From DASXBJ01 sp036491755 (GTDB taxonomy: Bacteria; Chloroflexota; Dormibacteria; Dormibacterales; Dormibacteraceae), in assembly GCA_036491755.1 (NCBI GenBank), contig DASXBJ010000099.1:1-7420 (forward strand): a stretch of 7,420 nucleotides of DNA, given 5' to 3'. The position numbers and the translations under genes were made by a program. The notes below the pieces were generated by a model, which was given only the letters and a program-made list of their open reading frames with translations, was not told the DNA's origin and searched no databases. Numbering within the stretch: position 1 is the stretch's first letter; each line of letters opens with the position of its first letter. Below are positions 5,844 through 7,420 of this stretch, piece after piece.

Positions 5844-6377
5844 ATGGCCGCCGTCCTGCGTCTGGCCCGCGAGCGTGCGTGGATGCCGTTCCTGCCGGCG
5901 GCGGTCAGCTGGGCCGTGCTATTCGGTTACCAGTGGGCGTTCTACTTCGCCTATCACGGTCACCAGCGCACGGTCTTCCAGTATTACTCGGGCGTCTTCG
6001 GCGACGGGTTGCTCCTGCCCGCCGTGAACGTCATGGGGTTCGCGATCATGCGCCAGCTTGCCCCGGGCATCCCGTGGAAGCGGTTGCCCGTGTATGCGCT
6101 GCTCGCCATCGCGACGGCCACCGCCGTCTACACCACTCAGGCCAACCTCAACCTCGTCAACTGGTCGATGCCCATCCCGTTCCGGTGGAGCGACATTGGG
6201 CAGTTCCACTTCTTCGTCCTCTCGGCCGAGCTCACATACCTGTATCTGGTGTTCGCCACGGCGATCAACAGCTGGTCGGCGCTGCAGCGCGACCTGTTGG
6301 CGTGGCGAAGCTTCGGCATCGGGCTCGCCGGCGTGGTCCTGTTTGGAGTCTCTCTGGCTGCCGACTACGTCCGCTAG
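5844..6377 (+). CDS. Small five-helix membrane protein of unknown family
   Basis: I do not recognise a family for this 177-residue protein. Five hydrophobic segments are visible at about 15-36, 51-69, 81-98, 121-142 and 157-173, so it is likely an integral inner-membrane protein. Aromatic-rich stretches (WAFYFAYH, 31-38) and a polar connection (YTTQANLNLVNWSMPIPFRW, 96-115) lie between helices 1-2 and 3-4. There is no cleavable signal peptide. I chose ATG 5844 because it opens directly onto a typical short basic N-terminus (MAAVLRLARERAW) and follows a promoter-like motif; upstream in-frame sequence is Arg/Pro-rich and overlaps the aceB start region. The stop is 7 bases before the GT87-like gene, so the two probably form an operon and may work together at the membrane, for example in lipid or glycan handling. 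That role is inferred from neighbourhood only. Confidence 0.8.
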   Translation: MAAVLRLARERAWMPFLPAAVSWAVLFGYQWAFYFAYHGHQRTVFQYYSGVFGDGLLLPAVNVMGFAIMRQLAPGIPWKRLPVYALLAIATATAVYTTQANLNLVNWSMPIPFRWSDIGQFHFFVLSAELTYLYLVFATAINSWSALQRDLLAWRSFGIGLAGVVLFGVSLAADYVR

Positions 6378-6384
6378 CCGCTCG

Positions 6385-7420
6385 ATGGGGCCATGGTCTC
6401 GGCGTGCTCGTGTTGCCGTCCTGGCGGCTCTCGCCGACCTTGCCCTCTACAACGCGTTCCAGGTCCTCCACTCCCCCACCCGCTGGCCTGACTTCGCGTA
6501 CTTCTACTCCTTCGCCAGGGCGGGCCTCACCTATGGCGACCCTCGGATGTACGAGCCGGCCGTCCAGCGCGCTGCGGTCGATGTGCTCTTCCCGGGCTCC
6601 CCGTTGCTCGTGGTCGTCAACCCGCCGCCGTTTGCCTGGCTGCTGACCCCGCTCACCCTCGTCCCCTATCCCGTCGCGCTGTGGATATGGACCGCCTCGA
6701 TGATCGCCGCCCTGGCGATCAGCGCCCTCGTGCTCGCGCCCCCGGAACGCTACTGGCAGGTGCTTTTCACCGCCTCCTGGCTGGGCTTCCTGCCCGCTTA
6801 TCTACTCTTCGTCTCGGCCCCCCTGGCTCCCCTCGTCGTGCTCTCCCTGGTGCTCGCCTGGAAGCTCGTCAACGACAAGCACGAGATCGCGGCCGGCCTG
6901 GTCCTGGCGATCGGGCTGCTCAAGCCGACGCTGGCGATCCTGGTGCCATTCGCGCTGCTGGCGGCAGGCCACCGCCGGCTGTTCGTCTCCTGGCTGGCCG
7001 CCGCGGCGGTGCTGGCCATCTCCTCCGCAGCCGCGCTGGGGGTGAGCGGAATCAAGTCCTACCTGGCACTGTCGACCAGCTTTGCAGCCAATCCCTACTA
7101 CCTGCGATGGTCGCTCGTCCCCGTCCTCGGCGACGGCATGGTGTGGGTCGCCGCGGTGGCGCTGCTCGCAGCCGCCACAATGCTGGCCGCCTGGCGCCTA
7201 CGGCACAGCGGCGCTGAGCAGGTGATCGCGATCGGCGTGATGGGGTCGGTGCTCATCAACCACCACATGACCCCGGGCGACCTGATGATGCTGCTCGCGC
7301 CGATCTGGCTGCTGCTGCGATGTCAGGGCGGAGCGCTCCGCAACACGCTCCTCGGCTTGACGTGGGTCGCCGGGTGGCTGGCGCTGATCTTCCCCATCCT
7401 GGCTTTAGTCGTCGCCGCCG
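6385..7420 (+). CDS. GT87/DUF2029-like polytopic glycosyltransferase, 3' end cut by window
   Basis: The frame stays open from ATG 6385 to the right edge (345 codons). The product is a many-helix membrane protein resembling the GT87 (DUF2029) family, which includes actinobacterial mannosyl- and arabinofuranosyltransferases that use polyprenyl-phosphate sugars outside the membrane. Support comes from an N-terminal helix followed by WPDFAYFYSFARAGL (34-48, with D36 where the family has its catalytic Asp) and MYEP (55-58). NPPPFAWLLTPL (79-90), in place of the usual YPP motif, and LLKPTLAI (178-185) also fit. The loop often written GQ in the family reads VSAP here (143-146), so this may be a divergent member. 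The family call is from motif memory and is moderate. It starts 7 bases after the five-helix gene with no clear Shine-Dalgarno, suggesting coupled translation. The acceptor cannot be inferred. Confidence 0.72.
   Translation, partial: MGPWSRRARVAVLAALADLALYNAFQVLHSPTRWPDFAYFYSFARAGLTYGDPRMYEPAVQRAAVDVLFPGSPLLVVVNPPPFAWLLTPLTLVPYPVALWIWTASMIAALAISALVLAPPERYWQVLFTASWLGFLPAYLLFVSAPLAPLVVLSLVLAWKLVNDKHEIAAGLVLAIGLLKPTLAILVPFALLAAGHRRLFVSWLAAAAVLAISSAAALGVSGIKSYLALSTSFAANPYYLRWSLVPVLGDGMVWVAAVALLAAATMLAAWRLRHSGAEQVIAIGVMGSVLINHHMTPGDLMMLLAPIWLLLRCQGGALRNTLLGLTWVAGWLALIFPILALVVAA

Noticed and set aside
5134..6027. A 297-codon + strand open frame opposite the 5' half of aceB
   Set aside because: It is antisense to a well-supported malate synthase and is Ser/Arg-rich without domain features.
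6681..7217. A 178-codon + strand open frame inside the GT87-like gene
   Set aside because: It is in another frame of a continuous membrane-protein reading frame, and its Arg/Pro/Gly-rich translation lacks hydrophobic segments.
1..7420. CRISPR array, toxin-antitoxin pair or defence genes
   Set aside because: No regularly spaced repeats occur, and no nuclease, toxin or restriction motifs were seen. The two small genes are paralogues of each other, which does not fit a usual toxin-antitoxin pair.

Overview
This 7.4-kb window of high-GC bacterial DNA (roughly 65% G+C by eye, with GTG/ATG starts and some weak Shine-Dalgarno sites) is mostly chromosomal housekeeping sequence with a possible mobile-element scar at its left edge. 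The organism cannot be named from the sequence alone. The branched-chain-type E2, the E2-lipA-lipB cluster, the GT87-type membrane protein and the possibly leaderless -10 motifs would suit a soil-type Chloroflexota, Dormibacterota or actinobacterial lineage. This placement is inference.

Layout. Bases 1-215 hold no convincing gene but contain short direct and inverted repeats. Bases 216-260 are a clean 3' half of tRNA-Cys(GCA), from the anticodon loop to the CCA end, with no 5' half before it. This is the usual footprint of an element integrated into a tRNA gene, and it would make 1-215 the end of that element. Bases 382-3207 form a tight + strand operon: a 2-oxoacid dehydrogenase E2 acyltransferase, lipA (lipoyl synthase) and lipB (octanoyltransferase). 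The first pair overlaps by 4 bases and the second by 44 bases. LipB loads octanoate onto the E2 lipoyl domain, LipA inserts the two sulfurs, and E2 is the substrate protein that uses the finished cofactor. One transcript therefore carries a lipoylated enzyme and both steps of its cofactor assembly. No E1 or E3 gene is visible.

Bases 3208-3348 are a non-coding stretch with several possible stem-loops. It leads into two small genes (3349-3678 and 3806-4108) of unknown function. They are paralogues, sharing an ungapped 45-residue core with 21 identities, but differ in both tails. They are the least explained genes in the window. The second converges on aceB (malate synthase A, glyoxylate shunt, minus strand, 4137-5732), with a GC-rich 8-bp hairpin filling the gap between them. 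The aceB start codon sits at the centre of an 18-bp perfect palindrome, and a second inverted repeat lies in the 111-bp divergent region upstream.

Bases 5844-6377 encode a small five-helix membrane protein of unknown family. It is followed 7 bases later by a polytopic protein resembling GT87/DUF2029 polyprenyl-phosphate-dependent mannosyltransferases, which runs off the right edge. The second small gene and the five-helix gene are preceded by the same 10-base string, TAACATTCGC, a plausible shared promoter element.
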